Positions 51,121 through 61,227 of a DNA stretch of 64,000 bases are shown one piece after another; positions within the stretch are counted from its first letter, which is position 1; each line of letters starts with the position of its first letter. The translations under genes and the position numbers were made by a program. The notes below the pieces were generated by a model. The model was not told the origin of the DNA and searched no databases. It was given only the letters and a program-made list of their open reading frames with translations. The stretch comes from Coniferiporia sulphurascens (taxonomy: Eukaryota > Basidiomycota > Agaricomycetes > Hymenochaetales > Hymenochaetaceae): the NCBI GenBank assembly GCA_002794785.1, contig NBBA01000021.1, positions 558,001 to 622,000 on the forward strand. The letters are read 5' to 3'.

Positions 51121-53349
51121 ATGCAAACACCACAAGTCTTAATTGTGAGTACCGATCTCTCTTCATTGTTCAGCTCTTCTGACGACTGGTTTTTCACAAC
51201 GTCTTCAGGTTGGCTCTGGCCCCGCTGGGCTCGCGTTGGCACTATCACTGTTGAAGAATGGCATACCAACCCGTGTCATCGAGAAAGTTGCCCAGCATCA
51301 TATTAGCGAGAGAGGTGCTGGTGTATCGGTGAGTATATTGCACACTCTTCCTTGACACTTTGTTCACAGCGACTTTTCGTGCAGCCTCGCACTCTGGAAG
51401 TCGAACATTTTCTTGGCGTTGGAGAAGAAGTACGGAATTCTGGATTTGAATGGCCGACACAAGTCATCTTCGACCTGAACGACCCGTACCGTATCATCAA
51501 GTCTGCAAAACTCGTGGAGTATGTGGAACCGACCCCTACATTCCCAATCGTGGGTCATCCCTTTCGTTGTTGCCTGTCGATTTGATTATAACGCAGTTTT
51601 TTCCCCTTAGACTCAAGGTGTGATGATTGGACAATGGCGCCACCAGGCTATCCTTCGGAAGCATGTCGAAGCCCTCGGCGGGAGTGTCGAACTTGAAAGT
51701 ACTTTAGTCGGCATTCAGCAGAACGACACCAATGCGACGGCTGAGATAAAGAAGGTAATTGATGGCCACGAAGTGACGGAAAAGGCCGAATTTGCCTTCA
51801 TCGTCGGCGCGGACGGAGCCAGCAGTAAGCTTCACTACTAATACACTAACCACTCGCTCACTAAGATTGATATTCTAAGGCACCGTGCGGAAGCTATGTG
51901 ATATTAACTTTATTGGCGAGACGCGCGAGGAGGAAAAAATATTCCTTGCTGATGCTACTGTGGAAGGGCTTGAAGGGGAACAGGTGTGTTATGGATAGAC
52001 TACCTACCATTCTGTCGTGCTGACTGACATTAATATTGTGAAGAAAATATACTTTTGGGGAGACAAGAGTAAAGCCGTGTAAGTTTCTCAGTTTTACGGA
52101 AGAGCTTTGTCTAAAACTATCTTTATAAATAGAGCGTCCGCTAGACACGCTGCAGAACCGCAGATCTATCAAATTCTTATTGGAGGGCGGGAGGCAGACC
52201 TCGCGTCCCTGAGGTTAGATAACAGTGAAGAAGCTATACAGAAGGAATTCCACCGGATTTCGGGCCGAACGGACCTCACGATAAAGGATATTACTTGGCG
52301 TGGCGAATGGAGGTATGCAGGTTCGCATGGTTATGTTGTGGCAAGTACTTAACTTTTATGCAGGCCAAATATCCGCATGGCAGAGAAGTTCCGCGATGGA
52401 AGAGTATTCATCATTGGAGGTTAGACTCAAATTTATACTTACTATCACAGTCCACCCACCGATTAAATTGCAGATGCGGCACACGCTCATCCTCCTATGG
52501 GAGGTCAGGGCTTGAATACTAGTATTCAAGATGCGGTAAGGTTACCATTGTTTTCACTTGGGACGGATTCTCACAGATGCTCTTTAGTTCAACTTGGCCT
52601 GGAAACTAGCACTCGTCCTCAAAGGTCGGAGTCCCCCGGCCATTCTCGACTCGTTCGAAGCCGAGCGCTTACCGGTCATTGCGGAGATGCTGAAGATTAC
52701 GACGCATTTATACACCAAAGTTGCTAATGAGAACGCACAGCAGGAGTCGCCTGCGCCCGCATCTGCTGCTGCCTCAGGTGAAGCGACGAAGTGGTTAAGG
52801 AGCCGGAAGCTTTTCCAGCTCGAGCTCAATTACCGCTGGAGTTCGGTCGTGTTCGACGAGAGGCACGAAGGTGGTGCGGGCGCCGTCGGCAACGTGTACG
52901 GCGTTACTGGGCAGGATACACGTGCTGGGGACCGTGCACCTGACGCACCTGAACTCACCGTCCTCAGTACCGATGATACCAAGAACGCACCAAGCCGACT
53001 CTTCGATTTATTCTCCCCGTCAAAGCACACCGTACTCGTTTTTGCCTCGACGAATTCGGCAGGGAAGATTCAAGCATTGCTCGAACCCTTGAAAGCGCTG
53101 GTCCCTGGTCTGGTCCACGCTGTTCTCATTCTTCCAGCACAAAGCTCCCTCAATGCAAGCATACCTTCCGCGGAGGTGGGGTACGTCTATGAGGACACCA
53201 AAGGCCACGCATATGAAGGATATGGCCTGAGCGCAGAGGACGACACGCCTACTGTCGTCATCGTTCGGCCCGATGGTATGGTGGGCGCCTTTGCGAAGAC
53301 GGTAGCGGGTGTTGAGAAGTATTTGACAGTGATCTTTGGATCTACTTAG
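51121..53349 (+). CDS. FAD-dependent aromatic monooxygenase 1 (phenol hydroxylase-like)
   Basis: Class-A flavoprotein monooxygenase that would hydroxylate an aromatic or polyketide-like substrate using NAD(P)H and O2. Ten exons from MQTPQVLI at 51121 to GST-stop at 53347. The FAD dinucleotide fold is VGSGPAGLALALSLLKNG; then PRTLEVEHFLGVGEEV, QGVMIGQWRHQAILRKHVE, the DG motif IVGADGASS, and the GD motif GDAAHAHPPMGGQGLNTS followed by IQDAFNLAWKLALVLKG. The last ~200 residues (SRKLFQLELNYRWSS; SPSKHTVLVFAS; GHAYEGYG; TVVIVRPDGMVGAF) match the thioredoxin-like C-terminal domain of the phenol hydroxylase group, which serves dimerisation and carries no active thiol pair. Several small exons (for example KIYFWGDKSKAV) split the substrate domain. 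The tandem copy 880 bp downstream shares every intron position seen. The substrate is unknown, and no substrate-specific residue can be inferred. Confidence 0.93.
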
Positions 53350-54186
53350 GATGAAAGGATGACATTATTCAATTAATCCACACTTTTAATATAATAAAAG
53401 TATTTGTTATCAAACCGAAAGCAGGAAGCACATTTTTGTTCTATGTCCACGTAATTCTCGCACGAATCTGACAGGGCCGAAAGGAAATGTTGCATTGGTT
53501 AATTTTGTGTAATTGGAATTACCGGCCGCAGGGTACAAGTGCCGAGGGAGGGGGTGGGCGATAATGCTTACAGTAGGACTTCTTCGAATGGGAACTCGAT
53601 GCTTAGGTCCTGGGGCGGTACCCCATCCTGTATTAGAATTTGACTGTTCAGTGAGACACCGGATATAAGTCCTGGTAACTATCGTTAGCCCGGGCCATCG
53701 CAAACACAAGATGTAATATTGCCGACCCTAATCAATACTGGTGGCGTGCCGAACAATTGTTTACACGCCCGCGTAAACAACATTCAAGTTAATGGTTTCC
53801 ACCACGGCAAGTACTCGAAGCGTGCTCGCACCGACATACGATTGTGTTCGGCATCTTCACTTGCGTCCATCAAGACATGACGATTCCGCCTATGTATTTC
53901 CAATTTCTGTACTGAAGGATGATTCGATACGGTAAGGTTAGAATCCTCATGGTTATTCTTATCCTCTCCGCAGCTGATAGGAAAGGTCTTCTGATAGATT
54001 AGATATGGCTAGAAGACAGCGGTACGGCGGTATTTGACGCGATCTGAGAATTTCTGGTCACCTAGAATTCACCCGTTCGTCGTGCCGCAACGAACGCGTT
54101 GGGACGGCTGGCACATCTAACTTCTTAAACGTGCCGCGCATACGGTGATGTTCGGCGTGCGGGAAAAAAAAGAAGAACAGTGGGCC
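53350..54186. other. Intergenic between tandem monooxygenases
   Basis: About 840 bp. Shares GTGCCGC and CGGC-type words with the upstream region of monooxygenase 1, but no clear common site was established. No gene seen. Confidence 0.45.
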
Positions 54187-54192
54187 TATAAA
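54187..54192 (+). promoter_or_regulatory. TATA box of FAD monooxygenase 2
   Basis: TATAAA (in GCCTATAAAGC) lies 45 bp before the ATG at 54232, nearly the same sequence and spacing as in copy 1. Confidence 0.6.
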
Positions 54193-54231
54193 GCTCGAGT
54201 TGAATGAAGGTACCAGCCAGAAACGTCGGAA

Positions 54232-56476
54232 ATGCAATCTCCTCAGGTCTTAGTTGTGAGCACCAGCACAGACCTGTCTTATTTGCCTAGTTAACCTCAT
54301 TGTTGAATACCCCTTAAACCTTTGCAGGTCGGTGCCGGCCCTGCAGGACTTGTCCTAGCATTGGGATTATTAAAAAATGGGATATCAGTCCGTATTATCG
54401 AGAAAGACTCTCAGAACCATATTGGAGAAAGAGGCCCCGGCATAATGGTGAGCAATATGCACATTTTGATTGCTAAATACTTAAAGTGTGGCTTTCCGTA
54501 GCCTCGTATATTGGAGATCGAGCATTTTCTTGGTGTTGCGGACGATGTTCGAAATGCCGGCGTTGGCTGGCCTACAATCCATATTTTTGATCCTAATGAT
54601 CCATATCGCATCGTCAAGTCCTCGACAATGGTGGAACATGTAGAGCCGACTCCTGCGTTCCCGGTCGTAAGCAAACTTCTACTTTGGAGTCAGCGACATC
54701 TTATGCCTGATATTTTATTTTCATAGACTGAGGGAGTAATGCTTGGGCAATGGCGTCACCAATCTATCCTTCGGAAGCACATTGAAGCTCTTGGAGGAAA
54801 GGTCGAGCTAGGGAGTACTCTAGTTGGTATCCAGCAAAACGATAAATGCGCTACAGCGGAGATCACGAGGATTATCGACGGCCAAGAGGTGTCGGAGAAG
54901 GTCGAAACTGCTTACATCGTAGGGGCAGATGGCGCTCGGAGTAAGCATCGTTTCAGACGAACCTTAACATCACTAGCTAAAGTAGATCCCTAAAGGTTCC
55001 GTGCGTAAATCCTGTGGAATTGATTTTGTTGGCGAGACTCGAGAGGAAGGAAAATTGTACATCGTTGACGCTCGAATTGAGGGATTTGGAGGGGAAGGGA
55101 GGGGGAAGGTTCGTTAGGATGTGCTCGACGCTATTCTGGAATTCTAACCAAAATCTGTAAAGGACATATACATTTGGGGAGACCGGAAGACAACTATGTA
55201 GGGTACTCAATACTCTGTGAAGGGGCATATTCTGACACTTCCGATAATCAGGGTGTCTATCAGACACACAGCCGAGCCCGGACTCTTCCAGATATTCTTC
55301 ACTGGACAGGGGGCGGATTTTACGTCCCTAAAAGCGGCAAATAGCAAAGAGTCTGTGCAAAAGGAGCTCGACAGAGTTACGCGCAGGGCTGATCTTAAGG
55401 TGTCGAATATTAGATGGCAAGGCGAATGGAGGTATGCATTATTTTCTTGGTCCGGGACGGGCGGTTAATCCTTCCGTAGGCCAAATATCCGCATGGCGAA
55501 GAACTTTCGTGTTGGAAGGGTCTTCATTATCGGAGGTCGGCACCAAATTCACTGCCATTATTAGTATTTCCTGATTGTATTGCAGATGCTGCACATGCAC
55601 ACTCTCCGACGGGAGGGCAAGGACTGAACTCCAGCGTTCAAGATGCGGTAAATTTCTTACAAAACTTATTGCGACCGCTTTGCTTACGATTGGATCAAGT
55701 TCAACCTGGCATGGAAGCTCGCACTTGTACTCAAAGGACATGGATCGTCTACGCTCCTTGATTCCTATGAGGTTGAGCGCATACCTGTCATCGCGGAAAT
55801 GCTTAAAATTACGACAGACCTCTTTAACAAGACCTTCCACGAAGATACACAGCGTGCACTTGAACGTGCAGAAACACTCGCATCAATTTCTACGGCTGAC
55901 TCGGATAAAGATTCCGCATGGTTCAGGGGCCGGAAACTGTTCCAGCTGGAGCTGAATTACCGCTGGAGCACAATCGTGGTCAACGAGAGGCACGAAGGTG
56001 CTGCAGGCGCAGACGGTGGCGTCTACGGTGTTGTTGGGCAAGATACATGCACTGGAGATCGTGCACCCGATGCCCCCGGACTCACTGTCCTCAATACCAC
56101 TGACACTGAGAACACGCCGATTCGACTCTTCGACGTATTCTCCCCGTCGAAACATACCGTACTCGTTTTCGCCCCTCTACGCTCGACAGAAATGATACAG
56201 GAGATGATCAATCCTTTCGGAGCGCTGGTACCAGACCTGATGCAAGTCGTGCTCACCCTTCCGGCACAAAGCCCATTCGATACGAGCGTTTCCTCTGCAA
56301 ACATAAAGTATATTTATGAGGATACTAAAGGCCACGCGTATACGGGGTACGGAGTGAAAGCGGAGGATGTCGCTCCTACTGTTGTTATTATCCGTCCGGA
56401 TGGGATGGTGGGCGCCTTTGCTAGGACGGTGGAAGGCGTCAAGAAGTACGTGGCCGTGGTCTTCGGTTCTGCATAG
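54232..56476 (+). CDS. FAD-dependent aromatic monooxygenase 2 (phenol hydroxylase-like)
   Basis: Tandem paralogue of the gene at 51121-53349 with the same ten-exon plan. MQSPQVLV, then VGAGPAGLVLALGLLKNG, GPGIMPRILEIEHFLGV, EGVMLGQWRHQSILRKHIE, the DG motif IVGADGARS, GDAAHAHSPTGGQGLNSS and VQDAFNLAWKLALVLKG. The C-terminal thioredoxin-like domain (GRKLFQLELNYRWST; SPSKHTVLVFAP; GHAYTGYG; TVVIIRPDGMVGAF) ends GSA with TAG at 56474. The FAD fold and all three signature motifs are intact. One donor is weak (GTTCGT after the GEGRGK codons at ~55108), so the splice there is the least certain. Differences such as IMP against VSP at the third exon and SPTGG against PPMGG near the flavin suggest separate substrates or subtle divergence. 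Confidence 0.92.
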
Positions 56477-57700
56477 ACTGGTGTGGTTCACACCATTGTT
56501 TAATTAATCAATTAACCCCACTCTATGATTGTAATTCTTCTCCCTATGTATTTTACAGACGCAAGACGAATACATAATTTGATATTATAATATGATATGA
56601 TTCTTGTGAACCTGTGGGACGGCATACAAGACGTTTGTGCGGGAAGTGTTAGTCATGTACTAACTCGATCTAGATTTGACTTCCTATGCCTGACAGGTTT
56701 ATCACCGCCTTTGCGACCCCTGGAAGGTCGCCCCATTGGAAGTCTCGACAGAGTATCTGCATTACTACCTTTCAAACGTTGCCCCTGATCTAATATACAT
56801 GTAACGCCCTACAAACGTTGTTTATTATTCTCCTCGGATCTCCGATGCATGTCGAGTCGGAAATACTTTGGCGGAGTGCTTCCGAGTCGTAAGTCGTAGT
56901 CGCGAACCACTGTCCCAGGCTACGGTAGTTTTACTAACACAATTAATTACAGCCTCGGGGTTGGTAAGACCGGCCGGTCGTGCTTATTAATTATGAATAC
57001 CTTCTGTGAGTCCGAAGTAAACTAGAAGTGACTCGCGGACGCAAATCACCGTCACCATCCTTTAGTAGTACTATTGGTATTTTTACGTACCAGAACCGAG
57101 TCTGAACTCTCCTTTTTCCAAAGTGCTTTTGGTAGACTTATTCGGTGAAATGCCGCAGCCTGCCAACTCAGGCTGACAGCGACGTAGCACGGGCCGCACG
57201 GCTCGGAGCGGCGAGCACTGTACCACTGGCAGGACCGTCACAGAGCTCATGCAAGCAAAGATGATGATGATTCGACAGAAACGTAAAGGGACAAAGTTAG
57301 ACTTACGGGTATTCTCCAACTATATGTTTAGCAGTTCGCCGTTAATGCGCCGAGCATTGTCCAAATTCCGCGAATCCCCGGGTTTCGGGCTGGATGGGTA
57401 ATAAAGAATCTCTTCACGTGACTATTACGCGGGAAATTTCGCAGCAAAGGCCGAATGGGCAGAGATAACCGTGACGGTCATCTTATACTTCTTTACCTCT
57501 TGACCATCCCAGTCAGAAACTATCGATCGCCATGCAAATGATTTTTAGCTGGTTTTCTCTCTTAAGTACAGCCGTCCTTCCAGCGGCAACATTTCCTAGC
57601 CCCGCACCTACGCGAATTCTGAAAGGTTCTGAGTGGGGTCATTCATCCACTTAAAGAACAAAACTAATATGCCACTTTTGTCCTAGGTCTACTAAAATAA
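56477..57700. other. Intergenic, no supported gene
   Basis: About 1.2 kb; AT-rich just after the monooxygenase stop, as expected for a 3' UTR. No gene recognised. Confidence 0.5.
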
Positions 57701-59299
57701 ATGAATCTTACATACGAACACCCGACGGCATTGGAAAAGCCATTTGCTACTGGTACAAGATGTCGACATGGAGTCTCGATACTCCCGGAGGATGTCCTGG
57801 TGGAGGTTTTCCTACGACTCGTCGAGCTACATAATTTACCCAAACCCGGGAAACCCCGTGTCTATGCATGGCTCAGCATTACGGAAGTTTGCAAACTCTG
57901 GAGGGACATCGCAATATCATGCCCACGCCTCTGGAAGTACGTTACACACATCAACGTCGATAATCAAGTTGACCGGATCCTAGCTCGTGCCAAAGGTGTT
58001 CCACTCGCCGTCAGGCTTTATAAAGGGAAATCCATGTGGGATGGAGCAGTGGTGGAGAGGCTGCGTGGCTTTTCACATCGTGTGGGTGAGCTCGACCTCA
58101 TCGCAGATGATCACGACTTTCGAAAAGCATTTGAGGCTATACTCGACGTGGACTGGAGCGAAGCTCACATTGAGAGACTCACCATCCGAGTTGTGCCGGG
58201 TTACACGATGGTTAATAACCGATTTAAAGTTACTGGCGCGCTTCTAAGGAATCGCATACCTTCTCTGAGGTGCTTGACTCTCGAGTGCAATATCGTCTCG
58301 CCCTCCTCGCCCATCTATGCGGGCTTAACCAAACTCGTATTCAATCATTTGAACGCCTTCGAGACGCCTACTCCTCAGGAACTGCGACTGATTCTGGAGC
58401 AATCTCCACAGCTAAAATCCTTGACCCTGTTAGAGGCGGGACCTAAACTATCCAACCCTGCCCCAGAGCTGTGCATCACGCTTTCCATGCTCCAGGAATT
58501 CCGCTTTTTGGGGAAAATCAATACGGCTGATCTACTTTATCGCATACTTGACATCCCACCGACCGCAGAATGGAAAAGCACTTTGGTTACAGACTTCGAT
58601 TACTCGATCTCGGCTTTCGACAGTAAGGCCAGGCTTGGCCCGGTGTTCATCCCCCCAAACGAGATTGTTTCACGGGCGCTCATTATCACTATGAAGGAGG
58701 ACATGGTCGAACTACAATCTAGGACCCGAATTTGCGCCACGAGGCATCCAATCGTTAACACACTCGAAATTGTACCTCCAGGCCTGGACGCGTCAAAGGT
58801 ACTTCTCGCACAGCTCCCGCATGCCATTGCGGGTACCGGGTGGGCGGCTGTATCCAAACTTGAACTCAATTTTATGCACGACGCCGCTGCGGGAACTGGG
58901 GAGGACAGAGGTTGGCTCGCGCTATTGTCCGCTCTTCCGGAGCTCGAGGTACTCCGCGTGTGTGCGGCACACTCTGGACAACAGCATGAGGGATTCGCGG
59001 ACGTCTTTTCCGAGCTCCTGGACGTGCTTGGGTGGTCTAATACGGGAGAGGTTAAGACAGAAAATCCAAGGTTTCTGTGCATTAGGCTCGTCGAGATGTA
59101 TTTAGGAACATGCGAGAACTCCCAGGATGCGAACTCCGATAGGGCTTCGACACTTTGGGAGCCCCTGCTCACGACAGCGAGAAGACGGCACGCGGCCGGG
59201 ATTCAACTACGTCGTTTACATATTCCGGCGGTCGCCGTATCGTCTGAGGACAAGGTATGCCTTCTAAGGGAGTTTGTGGACGATATCATAGCGATTTGA
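57701..59299 (+). CDS. F-box domain protein (532 aa, intronless)
   Basis: Predicted substrate adaptor of SCF ubiquitin ligases; target unknown. ATG at 57701, one uninterrupted frame of 532 aa. The N-terminal F-box at residues ~25-85 reads SILPEDVLVEVFLRL and SITEVCKLWRDIAI, followed by SCPRLWKYV. This is the characteristic basidiomycete F-box pattern. The remainder resembles degenerate leucine-rich segments (LRCLTLECNIVSP; LKSLTLLEAGPKL; LPELEVLRVCAAH; LVEMYLGT) without regular spacing. Such genes form very large, rapidly turning-over families in Agaricomycetes, so a specific function cannot be assigned. No promoter element is clear. Confidence 0.85.
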   Translation: MNLTYEHPTALEKPFATGTRCRHGVSILPEDVLVEVFLRLVELHNLPKPGKPRVYAWLSITEVCKLWRDIAISCPRLWKYVTHINVDNQVDRILARAKGVPLAVRLYKGKSMWDGAVVERLRGFSHRVGELDLIADDHDFRKAFEAILDVDWSEAHIERLTIRVVPGYTMVNNRFKVTGALLRNRIPSLRCLTLECNIVSPSSPIYAGLTKLVFNHLNAFETPTPQELRLILEQSPQLKSLTLLEAGPKLSNPAPELCITLSMLQEFRFLGKINTADLLYRILDIPPTAEWKSTLVTDFDYSISAFDSKARLGPVFIPPNEIVSRALIITMKEDMVELQSRTRICATRHPIVNTLEIVPPGLDASKVLLAQLPHAIAGTGWAAVSKLELNFMHDAAAGTGEDRGWLALLSALPELEVLRVCAAHSGQQHEGFADVFSELLDVLGWSNTGEVKTENPRFLCIRLVEMYLGTCENSQDANSDRASTLWEPLLTTARRRHAAGIQLRRLHIPAVAVSSEDKVCLLREFVDDIIAI

Positions 59300-59880
59300 G
59301 CAAGGTTGCAGCGACGGGCGGAGATCAGCTCTCATTTCTCATTGGTGAGGATGACCTTTTAAAAAATTGGTATAGATTTGAATTTAACCGGTTTTGATCT
59401 GCTACAGACATTAGTTTGTTTCCTGGGCGTGGAAATGTTTGAGCGGTAGATCAATAGAGACATCAACATATTTAGTCATTGTGAGAATCAAGGAATTGGA
59501 AATTCATTTACTTAGCAATAAAGGAAGGATCAATTATTCAAGGCTTGAATCAGCTCCCTCACGTCAATCCAGGTACATAGATCTAAGCGAGTGCTCAGTC
59601 ATTTCTCCTCTTGACTGCTGCTATACTCAGTTTCTTACATAAATACAAATTCTTAGAATACATTCTACATTAAATTTGGCACCCCAAAACATTCCATGGA
59701 CAAGAAAATTGAGTCTAACACAAGGGTCCCGTTCTCCAGCCACAATGAAGGGCCGTGGTGGAAAAGAAGCGCATACATTGCTGAATAAGGAACAGCTCGG
59801 TTAAAGAAATTAGTCTATATCGATGGAAACAGTAAAGAGGCGTATCATGTAGCACATGCTACAACCATAAGACAAGAACA
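59300..59880. other. Intergenic between convergent F-box genes
   Basis: About 580 bp, AT-rich; the two F-box genes converge here and share 3' space. No gene seen. Confidence 0.55.
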
Positions 59881-60792
59881 TTAACAGGGGGTTTTGTCAT
59901 CAACTAGACATCCATTGACCACCTGTACATCCAACCTTTTCGCCGTCTCCGGTCGCTTCGCCAGCGCCTCGAGTACGCCTAGCATCTGAGCGTGCAGAGT
60001 CTGACTTCTCCGCGTGGACTTCGGGCCCATGTCGGGCGTGAGGTAGAGAGTAAGGGACGTAAGAGTGTGCGGAAGGCGCTGTGGAAGAGGACCGGTTCGC
60101 GAATCTATGTCGTATGCTGCGACGGCTAATGCGACCTCCTTCGCGAACGCGGGGGCACACCGGAGGCCACGTACTTCGAGTGCTGAAAGTTGGGGGACCG
60201 CACGGCAGAGCACGCCGGGAGCGAGTAGCCCGTAAGGATTCGAGACGCCGTCTAACGAAAGGTGCTCGAGGCGGGGGAAGTTCGGATGTGAGTCGGAGGC
60301 AGGAGGGATCGGAAAAGGATAGTACCCGTGTAAAGAGAGGGAGAGCAATTGTGGAAAGGGGTTCGACCAGATTTCCGCGAAGACTGCGGTAGAGAAGAAA
60401 GTGTTGGAAAGATGGAGCTCAAGCTCTTGCAGCGTTGGGGAGAGGAGGGTAATGAGCCGTGAGATGACTGCCTTCTCGGCGTAAAAAACTTCCTCGTCGG
60501 CAGTCCCCCCTAAAGACGGAGGAGAAAATAGGCGCCTATCAGCAAGGTGAAGTCTGCGTACACGCCGATGTGGTTCTGGGAGGCTTTCTAAACGCGTGAG
60601 GAGAGATCGGAGGGCATGAGGACCAGAGACGCGGAGGGTATGATACTTGTACGGTTGCGCTACAGAAGACCAGTAACGGGAGACAAGAGCGAGTGCATGT
60701 GCAGCTGGCAGGTCAAACGAATTTGTTTGAGAAGAGCAGGTAAATGAGACGATATGAGAGTGTAACTCCGGGGGAAGGATATCAATCTGCAT
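59881..60792 (-). CDS. F-box/LRR-like protein (303 aa, intronless)
   Basis: Probable ubiquitin-ligase adaptor. The frame starts at ATG 60792 (MQIDILPPELHSHIVSF) and runs without intron to a TAA at 59881 (LVDDKTPC). The first ~55 residues form a degenerate F-box: ILPPELHSHIVSF, then ALALVSRYWSSVAQPYKYHTL. Leucine-rich stretches follow (LQELELHLSNTFF; LLSLSLHGYYPF; FPRLEHLSLDG; LSALEVRGLRC; LTSLTLYLT), consistent with irregular LRRs. It is not a close copy of the upstream F-box gene. It is divergent from the kinesin gene, sharing 435 bp of upstream DNA. Confidence 0.82.
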   Translation of the reverse strand: MQIDILPPELHSHIVSFTCSSQTNSFDLPAAHALALVSRYWSSVAQPYKYHTLRVSGPHALRSLLTRLESLPEPHRRVRRLHLADRRLFSPPSLGGTADEEVFYAEKAVISRLITLLSPTLQELELHLSNTFFSTAVFAEIWSNPFPQLLSLSLHGYYPFPIPPASDSHPNFPRLEHLSLDGVSNPYGLLAPGVLCRAVPQLSALEVRGLRCAPAFAKEVALAVAAYDIDSRTGPLPQRLPHTLTSLTLYLTPDMGPKSTRRSQTLHAQMLGVLEALAKRPETAKRLDVQVVNGCLVDDKTPC

Positions 60793-61227
60793 GGTCTAGA
60801 AAAATATCGGAAGACAAGCAGTGCCTAGGACGGTGCGCAGGTTGCGAGCACAAGGGAACGAGCTCGACGAGGTTTTCCGCCATTTTTTTTTCATTTCATT
60901 TCCTGTAGCCAGGATGATGCAGCTCGTAAGACTGGCCGATTGCGAACGGATGGCGACAGAAGACGTGCTTTGCCGACGAGTTATGTCATCCAGTGCATTC
61001 CGTAATATCTGCGTATGTCATCGACGCGTACACGTGACGAGATGGTTCTGGGTGGCGAACCCGTTGGTGACAATCGTCAACAACCTGGACGCCGTCGACG
61101 CCGCCGCCTTCAAGAACGGCGGGCTACAAGACACATATCATCGTATACCCCAGTGAGTGGGAAGTACTCCTAATATTACGAAAGCGCTCTGAGCACATTC
61201 CCCGGTTTGCCTCGGTCAAGTTGAACA
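60793..61227. other. Shared divergent upstream region
   Basis: 435 bp between F-box gene 2 and the kinesin. A 111-codon plus-strand frame at 60821-61156 ends before the kinesin ATG and shows no motif. Confidence 0.5.
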
